Below are positions 53,547 through 61,406 of a stretch of DNA of 64,000 bases, piece after piece. Below the pieces are notes generated by a model. It saw only the letters and a program-made list of their open reading frames with translations. It did not search any database and was not told where the DNA came from. Where the stretch lies: assembly GCF_023101145.1 (NCBI RefSeq), contig NZ_CP073714.1, positions 3,782,001 to 3,846,000 of the forward strand, given 5' to 3'. The first letter of the stretch is position 1, and the number at the start of each line of letters is the position of its first letter. The position numbers and the translations under genes are program-made. The DNA comes from Paenibacillus pabuli. Lineage in GTDB: Bacteria; Bacillota; Bacilli; Paenibacillales; Paenibacillaceae.

Positions 53547-56216
53547 ATGTGGAAAAAGTGGCCTTTGTTAGGATTGGCATTTACGTTGGCTGTTGGATTG
53601 TCTGTACCTGGAACCCATGAGGTTCGAGCGTCAGAGGGTGACTCACAGCCATCTATTAATCGTGCGGGTGAGAATCTGTCTTTAGGAACGGATGGTAGAA
53701 GCAGGCTCTATCCAAACGATTGGTATCCAGGATATAAAGATGAACAGGGAAGGTTTCTCCATGACTTTTCGTATGCCGGTTACCGGCGTGGGGAAACAGA
53801 ACTACCTAAAACGGCTAAAAACAAACGTATCGACGTTACCAAATCACCTTATTTTGCCGATCCTTCAGGGGGCCGTGATGCAACACAGGCTATTCAAAAG
53901 GCAATTGATGCTGCTGTTGCGTTAGGTGGGGGTGTCGTGTATCTTCCCAAGGGTACATATCAGGTTAACCCTCAGGACGGCAAGGATTATTCATTAAACA
54001 TTTCTGCAAGTCGTGTGGTCCTGAAAGGTGACGGGATGAACAAGACTCATATCTATAATGCACAGCAAAATATGAAAAACAAGGATATTATCCGGATTGG
54101 TAACGGAGATTGGAAGAAAACCGGAATTTCCACGAAACTTCGCAAATCCGTTAACGATCCAACCGTCCTGCTGCCCGTTGAGGATACAAGCGGGTTTGCA
54201 GTGAATGATTACGTGGTCATTTCATTCGAAACGACGCCAGGTTTCTTGCGTGAGTTGGGCATGCAAAACAAGTGGTCGTCACGTCTCGGTAAAGTAGAAC
54301 CATTATTCTATCGTCAAATCCTGGGCATAGATCACGAGAATAAAACGATTACGCTAGACATTCCGACGCGTTATCCAATGAAGCTGCGCGATGATATTAC
54401 GATTAGTCAGACCGCAGATCCGATTGTCGAAGTAGGTTTGGAAGATTTCTCAATCGCAAACATTCAAAATGCGAAGTCGGGGCTAGGTGAGGATGACTTC
54501 AAAGTCGTTGGAACTGCTGGATATGAAGCCGATAATGCCAAAGCGGTCAATGTGATTGCAGTGGCGAACAGCTGGATCCGCAATGTTAACACGTATAAGC
54601 CAGCTGGCAATACAGATTATCATCTGTTATCCAAAGGTATTATTCTGGACCGTACGAAGAACGTCACTGTGGATCATGTAACCATGCAGTACCCGCAGTA
54701 TCGTGGAGCGAACGGAAACGGTTATTTATATCAAGTTATAGGCAATGATAATCTTATTAAGAATAGTAAGGCAATAGGAGCTAGACATAGTTTCACATAT
54801 GCCAATTTCTCTGCAAACGGGAATGTGCTGCAAAGTTCGTATTCTGAGAAGCCTTCATTACTGACTGATTTTCATATGTATTTGAGCATGGCGAACCTGA
54901 TCGACAACCTGGTCGTCAACGGGGACGGAATCTCTGCCATTACGCGGGACTATGGATCATCCGAAACGAATCGTCATGGAGTGGTAACCACGGAAAGTGT
55001 GTTCTGGAATACGACCGGTCAGGCGGCACACCCTAGTAAATCCGGCGTTATTGTAGAATCAGAACAATTCGGGAATGGATATGTCATTGGAACAAAAGGA
55101 AAGGACACCGGCGTGAACGTTAACATTGTTGGTTCCATTCCGGATGCGAATACGCAGCCATTTGATATGGCGGAGGGCATTGGGGAGGGCAATCGTTTAT
55201 CCCCGCAAAGTTTATATCAGGATCAGAGCAAGAAACGAATCAAAGATATTCATCTGGGGCTTCAATCTCTGTTGGTGAATGGCGAAGCTATAGCGGGTAT
55301 GCAGTTCTTAAGAACGGATTACGTTCATACTTTGCCTTATGGCACAACGGAAACGCCGATCATCTCTGCAAAAGCTTATGCGAAGGAAGCCAAGGTTAAA
55401 ATTAAGCAGCCGCTAGGAACTAATGGAACTGGAGAGATCACTGTATCGTATCGAGGTCATACTCAGAACGTGAGCGTGAAATTCAAAGTAGCAGATACAC
55501 CGGTACTTCCAGAGAATATCTCCATCAGTCCTAATAAAACGCTTCCAGGATGGAGAGTTGCAGGCAATGTGATCAGCGCAGGAGTGAGCGGCGAATTATC
55601 CTCTTTTGTTACATTAGATAATGGTGAGATCGTGAACATTGCAGAATTGGATGTTCCTGTCACGTATATGTCAAATGATGAGACTATTGGATATACGGAA
55701 GGAGCTACCTTCCATGCGGTAAAAGCCGGAATTGTAGACATCATTGTGAGCTGCGTCTTTAATGGCGTAACTGTCGAGGCACGAGAGAAATTTGAAGTCA
55801 AAGAGCCTATGGCCGAACCGGAAGGACCGTTCGCAGTCGTAACCAAGGTTACGGCAAGTTCAGATGACGGCAATCTGCCGATCCATACGATCGACCGTGA
55901 TCCAGACTCCAGATGGTCCGCAGATGGAAAGGGACAATACCTGCAGTTGGAGCTCGAGCAACAGACCGAAGTAGGGCAGGTAAGCATTCAATTCTATAAT
56001 GGGCATACACGGTCCAATTATTTTGATTTGGAAGTATCAAATGATGGTATTAATTACCAAAAGGTGTTGAGTAGTGTGACCAGTCAAAAACAGGCTGCCT
56101 ATGAAACATTTGAATTTGAACCGGTTCAGGCGAAATTCATTCGTTATGTCGGGCAAGGAAACGAATCCAACACCTGGAATAGCATTATTGAATTTTGGGT
56201 ACACGTCGTAGGATAA
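53547..56216 (+). CDS. Secreted beta-helix polysaccharide lyase-like protein with discoidin-type C terminus
   Basis: This 889-residue protein has a Sec signal peptide (MWKKWPLLGLAFTLAVGLSV, cleavage near VRA-SEG), then a Pectate-lyase-3-type right-handed beta-helix. That begins with the family pattern DATQAIQKAIDAAVALGGGVVYLPKGTY (residues about 108-140, given in part), and continues with helix turns such as KNVTVDHVTMQYP and NGNGYLYQVIGND. Two beta-sandwich linkers follow. The last 130 residues resemble an F5/8 type C (discoidin/CBM32) domain (VTKVTASSDDGN, IDRDPDSRWSADGKGQYLQLEL, RYVGQGNESNTWNSI). The ATG at 53547 has AAGGAGGAG upstream. Beside a GH88 gene it probably cleaves a uronic-acid polysaccharide. 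The exact substrate and lyase mechanism are not shown. Confidence 0.82.
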   Translation: MWKKWPLLGLAFTLAVGLSVPGTHEVRASEGDSQPSINRAGENLSLGTDGRSRLYPNDWYPGYKDEQGRFLHDFSYAGYRRGETELPKTAKNKRIDVTKSPYFADPSGGRDATQAIQKAIDAAVALGGGVVYLPKGTYQVNPQDGKDYSLNISASRVVLKGDGMNKTHIYNAQQNMKNKDIIRIGNGDWKKTGISTKLRKSVNDPTVLLPVEDTSGFAVNDYVVISFETTPGFLRELGMQNKWSSRLGKVEPLFYRQILGIDHENKTITLDIPTRYPMKLRDDITISQTADPIVEVGLEDFSIANIQNAKSGLGEDDFKVVGTAGYEADNAKAVNVIAVANSWIRNVNTYKPAGNTDYHLLSKGIILDRTKNVTVDHVTMQYPQYRGANGNGYLYQVIGNDNLIKNSKAIGARHSFTYANFSANGNVLQSSYSEKPSLLTDFHMYLSMANLIDNLVVNGDGISAITRDYGSSETNRHGVVTTESVFWNTTGQAAHPSKSGVIVESEQFGNGYVIGTKGKDTGVNVNIVGSIPDANTQPFDMAEGIGEGNRLSPQSLYQDQSKKRIKDIHLGLQSLLVNGEAIAGMQFLRTDYVHTLPYGTTETPIISAKAYAKEAKVKIKQPLGTNGTGEITVSYRGHTQNVSVKFKVADTPVLPENISISPNKTLPGWRVAGNVISAGVSGELSSFVTLDNGEIVNIAELDVPVTYMSNDETIGYTEGATFHAVKAGIVDIIVSCVFNGVTVEAREKFEVKEPMAEPEGPFAVVTKVTASSDDGNLPIHTIDRDPDSRWSADGKGQYLQLELEQQTEVGQVSIQFYNGHTRSNYFDLEVSNDGINYQKVLSSVTSQKQAAYETFEFEPVQAKFIRYVGQGNESNTWNSIIEFWVHVVG

Positions 56217-56638
56217 AAAAAAGAAATTCGGTATCAAATATAATATTGTGCTCATTATAAAGCTATAATGGGCGCATATTATATTTGGATAGCATATTTA
56301 TCCATACGAAATTAAAAATATCTCGGGGGTTATAAAAAGGAAAAGCCACATTTATCCGGTTTGTTGAGTTGAAATTATGGGAATTATGTAATCAATTATA
56401 ACAACTGTTTCACAAAACTCGTATTTTGTACATATGTGTCTTTCTTTCATTTTTTTTTGCATTGCTGGCTCTTGAATCCATTTTTTGTTCGTTTGTAAAT
56501 TTAGCAATAGAAAAACTGCACCTCCAATTGTTGATAATGTCTAACAATTGGGGTGCAGTTCACACTTTGATCAGCTGCTTTCTTGTTTATATTGAGTCAT
56601 AGTTTCTACGTCAACTTAATCCAATTTGTAAAATCTTT
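56217..56638. other. 422-base AT-rich intergenic region with a nested inverted repeat
   Basis: No gene was found. A nested hairpin lies at 56236-56286, with outer arms AAATATAATAT and ATATTATATTT and inner arms CATTATA and TATAATG. It is possibly the 3' end of the lyase transcript. A terminator for the minus-strand acetyltransferase gene lies at 56510-56560. Confidence 0.6.
56510..56560 (-). terminator. Rho-independent terminator of the acetyltransferase gene
   Basis: Read on the minus strand, AACTGCACC-CCAATTGTT pairs with AACAATTGG-GGTGCAGTT (one unpaired base) and ends in TTTTT. The loop is nine bases. Confidence 0.85.
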
Positions 56639-57184
56639 TCACTCTGTGATTTGCTTAAGTACTTTGGCTGGATTCCGAGCGACTATCGTATTCGCTGGCA
56701 CATCCTTTATTACAATAGAACCAGCAGCAACAATGGAATTGTCCCCTATTGAAACACCTGGAAGAACTACACAGTGCCCTCCAATCCAAACATTATTTCC
56801 AATCGTTATGGGAATACCGTAACCTGATTTATTTCGATCTCTTGGATCGATATTGTGACCCGCTGTATAAATACCAACATTAGGTCCAATCATGCAATCA
56901 TCACCGATACGAACCTCCGCCATATCAAGTATGGTGCAATTGTACCCTGCATAAAAATTTCGGCCAACATGAATGTTATAACCTAAATCACAATGAAAAT
57001 TATGCTCGATGCTAAAACCTTCCTGTATGCTGCCAAATAGTTTTCGAATCAATTGTTCTTTCTCTTGTTCATCTTCTGGATCGCTGTCATTATAAGCCTT
57101 CACTAGTTTTTGGGCTCTTAAGCTTTTTTCTCGTTGCTCCATCGTTCCTCGTTCGTAATACATCTTATCTTTTTCTTCTTTCAT
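56639..57184 (-). CDS. maa: Maltose/galactoside-type O-acetyltransferase
   Basis: This 181-residue protein belongs to the left-handed beta-helix acetyltransferases of the Maa/LacA type. It has the N-terminal Mac domain (KMYYERGTMEQREKSLRAQKLVKAYN), hexapeptide repeats (IGDDCMIGPNVGIYTAGHNID with the catalytic His, then ITIGNNVWIGGHCVVLPGVSIGDNSIVAAGSIVIKDVP, in part), and NPAKVLKQI at the end. It transfers acetyl from acetyl-CoA to sugar hydroxyls. The ATG has AGGGGAT upstream. It is a single gene, terminated at 56510, and lies next to the AgrC-like gene on the same strand with a 190-base gap. Confidence 0.9.
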   Translation of the reverse strand: MKEEKDKMYYERGTMEQREKSLRAQKLVKAYNDSDPEDEQEKEQLIRKLFGSIQEGFSIEHNFHCDLGYNIHVGRNFYAGYNCTILDMAEVRIGDDCMIGPNVGIYTAGHNIDPRDRNKSGYGIPITIGNNVWIGGHCVVLPGVSIGDNSIVAAGSIVIKDVPANTIVARNPAKVLKQITE

Positions 57185-57374
57185 TGTTATCCCCTGGCCT
57201 TTTCAGTATTTAATTATGCGCTATCAATAACTATGAAAAATGGCTGTTCTGCACGTTCCACAAAAATGTTATTTTAAACAAACGTATTCATGTAGTCTTT
57301 TTACTTTCATCCAACAGAAAATAAATTAATCTATAGAGCTTAGGAGAAGATCCTTCAAGAGCAAACGTTAATCA

Positions 57375-58697
57375 TTAATATCGAAACGGAACCTTCACAA
57401 TAAAATGAATCATATCTTCTTCAAGTTCAAAATGTACTGTACCCTTATATTTATTAACAATTCGCTGTACTGTTGAAAGCCCTATTCCCTCATGCGCTTC
57501 TTTAGTAGTATACCCTAAATTAAAGATCTCTTTTAAATGGTCTGCATCTCTGTATAACTTATTTGAAACTTTAATAACATTGTTACTGTTACGTTTTAAT
57601 ATCATGATACCAATCCATCGTGAGTAATCATCATAATGCTCCACTTCATCTATAGCGTTCTGCAGTAAATTCCCGATTATTTTATTCGTTTCGTAAACGG
57701 AACAGGGCATTTGTTCCAAACTATAATGGACCACAATATCCAATTTAATGTTTTTCATAACAGCGATCTCATTAAACGTGCTCAGCAACGCACTGACTGC
57801 AGGTTCACTCAGCGGTAGAACATCATTAACAACACTCGCGTCCTGGACCATCGTTAAAATATAATCCTTACATTCCTTATATTTATTGTTCTCTAACATC
57901 CCATAAACTGCTTGCAAATGAAAATTGAAGTCATGACGCTGAGAACGAATAATTTGCATAAAACCCAACAAATCACTTTGATTTTGTTTGCCTGTCTCAG
58001 ATTCAATCCGTTCCAATATATACGTGAAAATTTTACTTATGAACAGAAGGAAAATTAAAAATAGAAAAAACGTAATCGATACAAGACAAATTTGGAACGA
58101 TAGAGTAAACAAAACTAATCTTTCATTGAGGATAACTAACCATGTTATAAACAGGAACAGGGCAACCATCATCATGATCGGATAGTATCCAAATTTCAAT
58201 TTATAATTTGTTGGGAGCAAGGTGCTCCATTCCATGTATTTCGATGAAAAGAATCTTCTTTTTAGAATAACACTTAAGGATGCACTCAAATAGAGTAATG
58301 CTACAATTAGATGAATATACAGTTTATGTTGCGTTGTAATCAATCCACTATAATGAACGATAACTTTATCAAGACAGCTCATGAACATTAGTAACACACT
58401 CGCAAGAAGAAATACATTTATGGCAAAAGGGTAAGAGAGCACCACTATTTTTTTCAGAGAAATTGTAATAGCCACAATTATAGCCAAAATACTTAAGCAT
58501 AGAATAAGGTCATGAATGTGATGGTAGTAGAATCTCAGGATGGAACAAGACACGCTCATAATTAAAGCTACGTAGCTCAAATTAATTATGATTTCCTTTG
58601 CATATGGTCTTCTAATCCATACAAATCCAAAAAGAAGCGAGGCATAAACTGCTGCAAAATCAGCGAAGTAGCTTACTACAAAAAAAGACACATCCAA
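57375..58697 (-). CDS. AgrC-like GHKL sensor histidine kinase
   Basis: This 440-residue protein has six or seven membrane helices and a cytoplasmic kinase module. The phospho-acceptor is in SQRHDFNFHLQAVYGML. The GHKL ATP-binding domain is intact: NLLQNAIDEV (N box) and EGIGLSTVQRIVNKYKG (G2 box). This is the architecture of AgrC/ComD/FsrC peptide-pheromone receptors. The start is TTG at 58697 with GGAGGGAAAG upstream. Its partner regulator gene lies 38 bases upstream on the same strand. No AgrB-like protease gene or obvious pheromone precursor was found in the window, so the ligand is unknown. Confidence 0.88.
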   Translation of the reverse strand: MDVSFFVVSYFADFAAVYASLLFGFVWIRRPYAKEIIINLSYVALIMSVSCSILRFYYHHIHDLILCLSILAIIVAITISLKKIVVLSYPFAINVFLLASVLLMFMSCLDKVIVHYSGLITTQHKLYIHLIVALLYLSASLSVILKRRFFSSKYMEWSTLLPTNYKLKFGYYPIMMMVALFLFITWLVILNERLVLFTLSFQICLVSITFFLFLIFLLFISKIFTYILERIESETGKQNQSDLLGFMQIIRSQRHDFNFHLQAVYGMLENNKYKECKDYILTMVQDASVVNDVLPLSEPAVSALLSTFNEIAVMKNIKLDIVVHYSLEQMPCSVYETNKIIGNLLQNAIDEVEHYDDYSRWIGIMILKRNSNNVIKVSNKLYRDADHLKEIFNLGYTTKEAHEGIGLSTVQRIVNKYKGTVHFELEEDMIHFIVKVPFRY

Positions 58698-58735
58698 TGC
58701 ACTTTCCCTCCGCTCAGCAAGGTCTTTGGTTTCGT

Positions 58736-59479
58736 TTAATGAAATTGAATTCCTTTTTGCGACAGGTACCTCTTCAATTCAATATGTTTATCTCTACTTA
58801 AGGGTAAGACATCTTTGGCATTCTTTAGTTTGAGGTTATACGATCTTTTGAAATCATCTATATAAATACCCTCTATTTTGTCTAAAGGAATTAAAAACGA
58901 TTGATGGGAACGAAAGAAATCAAATTCACTAAAGACAGATTCTAATTTCTGTAGAGAATCACTTGTATGAATAACCTTTCCATTATCAAAATGAATGAGA
59001 ACTTTGCGTCCCACTTTTTCTATAAACGTGATGTTATCCACCGTAATGATTTCCATCCCCCCATCCACGTGGATGCCGATTTGGGTTATAGCCTTTTCCT
59101 TCTCCCTGCGTCTTACGCTTCTCACTTTCGATAGTGCTTTTTCCAATCGTATTACATGAACTGGCTTAACAAGGAAATCAATTGGACTAAAATCATATCC
59201 AGTTAATGCAAATTCGACATTCCCGGTTAAGAAAATCAACAGGATTTCGGGATACATAGATTGAATGTGTTCAGCAAGTTCAAAGCCATTGGTATCCCCC
59301 ATTTTGATATCGAGAAATACTAGATCCACGTTGTGATTCTGTAAACACCTAATGGCTTCCAACGCATTTGTAGCTTCCCCAACAATGCGAACATCATTAA
59401 AAACGTCGAGAGATGCTCTTAGCGTATCCAAACAAACTTGCTCATCATCTACGATGAGTACCTTCAGATTTGTCTCCAA
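58736..59479 (-). CDS. LytTR-family response regulator (AgrA-like)
   Basis: This 247-residue protein has a receiver domain with the acidic pocket VDDE, phospho-acceptor Asp in VFLDIKMGD and the Lys in FLVKPVHV. A LytTR DNA-binding domain follows (VDNITFIEKVGRKVLIHF, FFRSHQSFLIPLDKIEGI, LPLSRDKHIELKRYL). LytTR proteins bind tandem direct repeats about two helical turns apart. Such a repeat is present upstream of the thioredoxin gene. The start is TTG at 59479 with GGGGGAAG upstream. It forms an operon with the AgrC-like kinase gene. Confidence 0.9.
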   Translation of the reverse strand: METNLKVLIVDDEQVCLDTLRASLDVFNDVRIVGEATNALEAIRCLQNHNVDLVFLDIKMGDTNGFELAEHIQSMYPEILLIFLTGNVEFALTGYDFSPIDFLVKPVHVIRLEKALSKVRSVRRREKEKAITQIGIHVDGGMEIITVDNITFIEKVGRKVLIHFDNGKVIHTSDSLQKLESVFSEFDFFRSHQSFLIPLDKIEGIYIDDFKRSYNLKLKNAKDVLPLSRDKHIELKRYLSQKGIQFH

Positions 59480-59614
59480 TCAACTTCCCCCTGTCATGCT
59501 GTAATTCATTAAAGCCCATCTATATGAGATCCTATGTTGAGTACCCAGCTCACTCGTAATCATGAACGACTTCCCTAACACATAAAGGAACTTACCAGCA
59601 ATAACTGCAAGTAA

Positions 59615-59654
59615 AGCGAAAAGAATTTATGTTTAAACATAAATCCCTTTCGCT
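59615..59654. repeat. 40-base inverted repeat between the trigger-factor-like and LytTR genes
   Basis: Arms AGCGAAA...ATTTATGTTT and AAACATAAAT...TTTCGCT pair at 17 of 20 positions with a 3-by-3 internal mismatch and no loop. It lies after the trigger-factor-like gene on the minus strand but lacks a proper T tract. It could be a stem-loop end or an operator. Confidence 0.6.
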
Positions 59655-59706
59655 TATAGGTAAATCATAATGAACAAACATTCTAACCTTAACTAGCACT
59701 TCACAA

Positions 59707-60630
59707 TCAAATCATTAGTTCTTCCTTTAGTAACTCCTTACAAAATTCATGGATTCGAATTTGAACCATCGCTCTACACATGGCTAACATATAATAATCA
59801 TAAGGATTCTTTTCTTTGGCTTCCTCCAGGGTCTGCGCATGAACTCTGGATTCATCTTTTACTTGTTTCTCATACTCCTCTTTGATCATTGAAATGAGGG
59901 GTTTTTCTTTATCATATTCGAACGCGATAAGCACATATTTTATTGTAGTATATAAGTCTTCTCTTATCTTCGTTTTTAATTCCTCTTCCGATTTCCCGAA
60001 GTATTTCTCGGACATCTCTTCAAATGTCATTTCCTCTTTTTTTGCAAGATTCGCATACGCCTTCAACGTTAGATCGTAAAAATAAGATATATCTTGTTCC
60101 GCAATATTAAATTTACTGTTGTCCAGTACATAATCAATGGCATGTCGAGTAACCGCAATAAGTCTTTTCTCTCTTAAGTCTTCTTCCGATAGTGATTTCT
60201 TATAATCTTCAACGGTATTTACACCGTCTATGTTAAGGGATGTAATGATGTTATCATTGAGTTCTGCCAAGCTTCTCCTCTTCACCGACTTCACTTGAAC
60301 CACAACATCCTCTTGTTCTTTCCATTTGACTGTTCTCGTTTCTCCTTTTTCCATCCCGATCAACCGCTTCTCAACATCAGCATCAAAAAGGCCAAGCCCA
60401 ATTGTCATTGTCAGATTATTTCTATTTAACTCTTCCCGATCCCCTTTAACTTGTAATACAACGGAATCACCATCTTCAATGATGTCAACTTCCGTAGTCA
60501 CTACATTCCTTTTAGCGATTTTATCTAATCGCTCACTCAATTCACTTTCAGTTAAAGGAACCCCGCGCATATCATCCGTAATATTAAATTGTCTATAATC
60601 GACTAATTCAATCAATGTAGAAGCCAACAT
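59707..60630 (-). CDS. Trigger-factor-like chaperone lacking the ribosome-binding domain
   Basis: This 307-residue protein aligns with the middle and C-terminal parts of trigger factor: an FKBP-like segment (DIIEDGDSVVLQVKGD, IGLGLFDADVEKRLIGMEKGETRTVKW, in part) and then the helical chaperone arms (ISYFYDLTLKAYANLAKKEEMTFEEMSEKYFGKSEEELKTKIREDL, in part). A normal trigger factor has about 430 residues and an N-terminal ribosome-docking domain; that is absent. So this is a paralogue that acts away from the ribosome, not the housekeeping tig. The ATG follows AAAGGA. It sits between the thioredoxin and the LytTR regulator genes and may help fold or present a specific client. The client is unknown. 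Confidence 0.8.
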   Translation of the reverse strand: MLASTLIELVDYRQFNITDDMRGVPLTESELSERLDKIAKRNVVTTEVDIIEDGDSVVLQVKGDREELNRNNLTMTIGLGLFDADVEKRLIGMEKGETRTVKWKEQEDVVVQVKSVKRRSLAELNDNIITSLNIDGVNTVEDYKKSLSEEDLREKRLIAVTRHAIDYVLDNSKFNIAEQDISYFYDLTLKAYANLAKKEEMTFEEMSEKYFGKSEEELKTKIREDLYTTIKYVLIAFEYDKEKPLISMIKEEYEKQVKDESRVHAQTLEEAKEKNPYDYYMLAMCRAMVQIRIHEFCKELLKEELMI

Positions 60631-60687
60631 CGAATCATTCCTTTATCTGTTTATAGTTGTTGTTCTTCCGTTCTCGCAGATGGTTAT

Positions 60688-60729
60688 AAAAAAAGCCAAG
60701 GAGAAGTGAAATAACCCATTCTCTTTAGC
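60688..60729 (-). terminator. Rho-independent terminator after the thioredoxin gene
   Basis: On the minus strand GGCTAAAGAGAA pairs with TTCTCCTTGGC (mismatch included) around 13 bases and is followed by seven T. It partly separates thioredoxin transcription from the trigger-factor-like gene. Confidence 0.7.
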
Positions 60730-60739
60730 CAGTCTCTCT

Positions 60740-61054
60740 TTAATACATGATTTTGCTAATGATTTCTTTGATTTGTGGCAAAGACATACTACCCGATTGG
60801 TCTTGTACCAACTTCCCGTCCTTATAGAAATGAACCATAGGCACCCCGCGAATATTGTGCTTCTCAGCCATGTCATGTTCCACGGTTGTATTTACCTTAA
60901 TGATATCGAGGAAGGGCATTTCAAAAATAAGCTCATCTAAAACATCAGACAAGTATTCACAAGGTCCGCACTTCTCTCCATAAAAATCAACAATAGTGAA
61001 ACCCTCATTGATGATTTCTTCATACGTTTCAGCATTGTAATTCGTAATTGCCAT
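60740..61054 (-). CDS. Thioredoxin
   Basis: This 104-residue thioredoxin has the active site GEKCGPCEYLSDVL with the Cys-Gly-Pro-Cys pair, cis-Pro in RGVPMVHFYKDGKLV, and the family-length fold. The usual Trp before the active site is replaced (YGEKCGPC rather than WAxWCGPC), so it is a divergent paralogue, probably with altered redox potential or client choice. A GGGGAGGAAG site lies just before the ATG. Its promoter region carries direct repeats suited to the neighbouring LytTR regulator. It heads the group thioredoxin - trigger-factor-like - agrA-like - agrC-like. Confidence 0.9.
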   Translation of the reverse strand: MAITNYNAETYEEIINEGFTIVDFYGEKCGPCEYLSDVLDELIFEMPFLDIIKVNTTVEHDMAEKHNIRGVPMVHFYKDGKLVQDQSGSMSLPQIKEIISKIMY

Positions 61055-61114
61055 ACTTTACTTCCTCCCCTAATTGAAAGAATGGTTTTTCATGTTCACA
61101 ATGCTAACACCGTA

Positions 61115-61123
61115 ATCATACCA
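61115..61123 (-). promoter_or_regulatory. Extended -10 promoter element of the thioredoxin gene
   Basis: On the minus strand TGGTATGAT forms an extended -10 box 60 bases before the thioredoxin ATG. No -35 box is found 17 bases upstream, which suggests an activator-dependent promoter. Confidence 0.5.
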
Positions 61124-61140
61124 CTGTCTATGCATCCGGT

Positions 61141-61169
61141 TTATTCCGGTAGAAACCGTGCTTATTCCG
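61141..61169. promoter_or_regulatory. Direct repeats with 21-bp spacing, candidate LytTR operator
   Basis: TTATTCCG occurs at 61141-61148 and at 61162-61169, exactly 21 bases apart. Relative to the extended -10 box they cover about -33 to -61, the usual place for AgrA-type activators. Confidence 0.55.
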
Positions 61170-61299
61170 TTCATCCTAAGGAGAAAAAAGTGAAAAATAT
61201 AACATGGAAAACTCTCCAAATCTATCAATGAGCATACTCTCTATGTTTTTCATTCATCCTAACAGAAAACAGAGTAACCAGGAGAGCTTGGAACACAAT

Positions 61300-61352
61300 C
61301 TTTAGAATTTCTTTAGATTTCTCACCAGAAGTTCTTTATAGGTTCTTTTTAT
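61300..61352 (+). promoter_or_regulatory. Two sets of 11-bp direct repeats before the kinase-like gene
   Basis: CTTTAGA occurs at 61300 and 61311. Then GTTCTTTATAG (61331-61341) is followed directly by GTTCTTTTTAT (61342-61352). Eleven-base periodicity is typical of OmpR/PhoB-type operators. A TATGAT box lies at 61350-61355. The CTTTAGA pair recurs before dedA. Confidence 0.6.
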
Positions 61353-61406
61353 GATGAATAAGGTCAGAAGCAGTAAGCTAAAGCACTTGTCATTGGAGTG
61401 ATTGAT

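Larger units (their letters stand above)
61055..61406. other. 352-base divergent regulatory region
   Basis: It separates the minus-strand thioredoxin gene from the plus-strand kinase-like gene. It contains a candidate LytTR operator with an extended -10 box towards thioredoxin, and two sets of 11-base direct repeats towards the kinase-like gene. These are listed separately. No gene was seen. Confidence 0.65.

Noticed and set aside
59480..59706. Search for an AgrD-like pheromone gene between the LytTR and trigger-factor-like genes
   Set aside because: Only frames of fewer than 30 codons without good ribosome sites occur, and none has the expected amphipathic helix, Cys and acidic tail.
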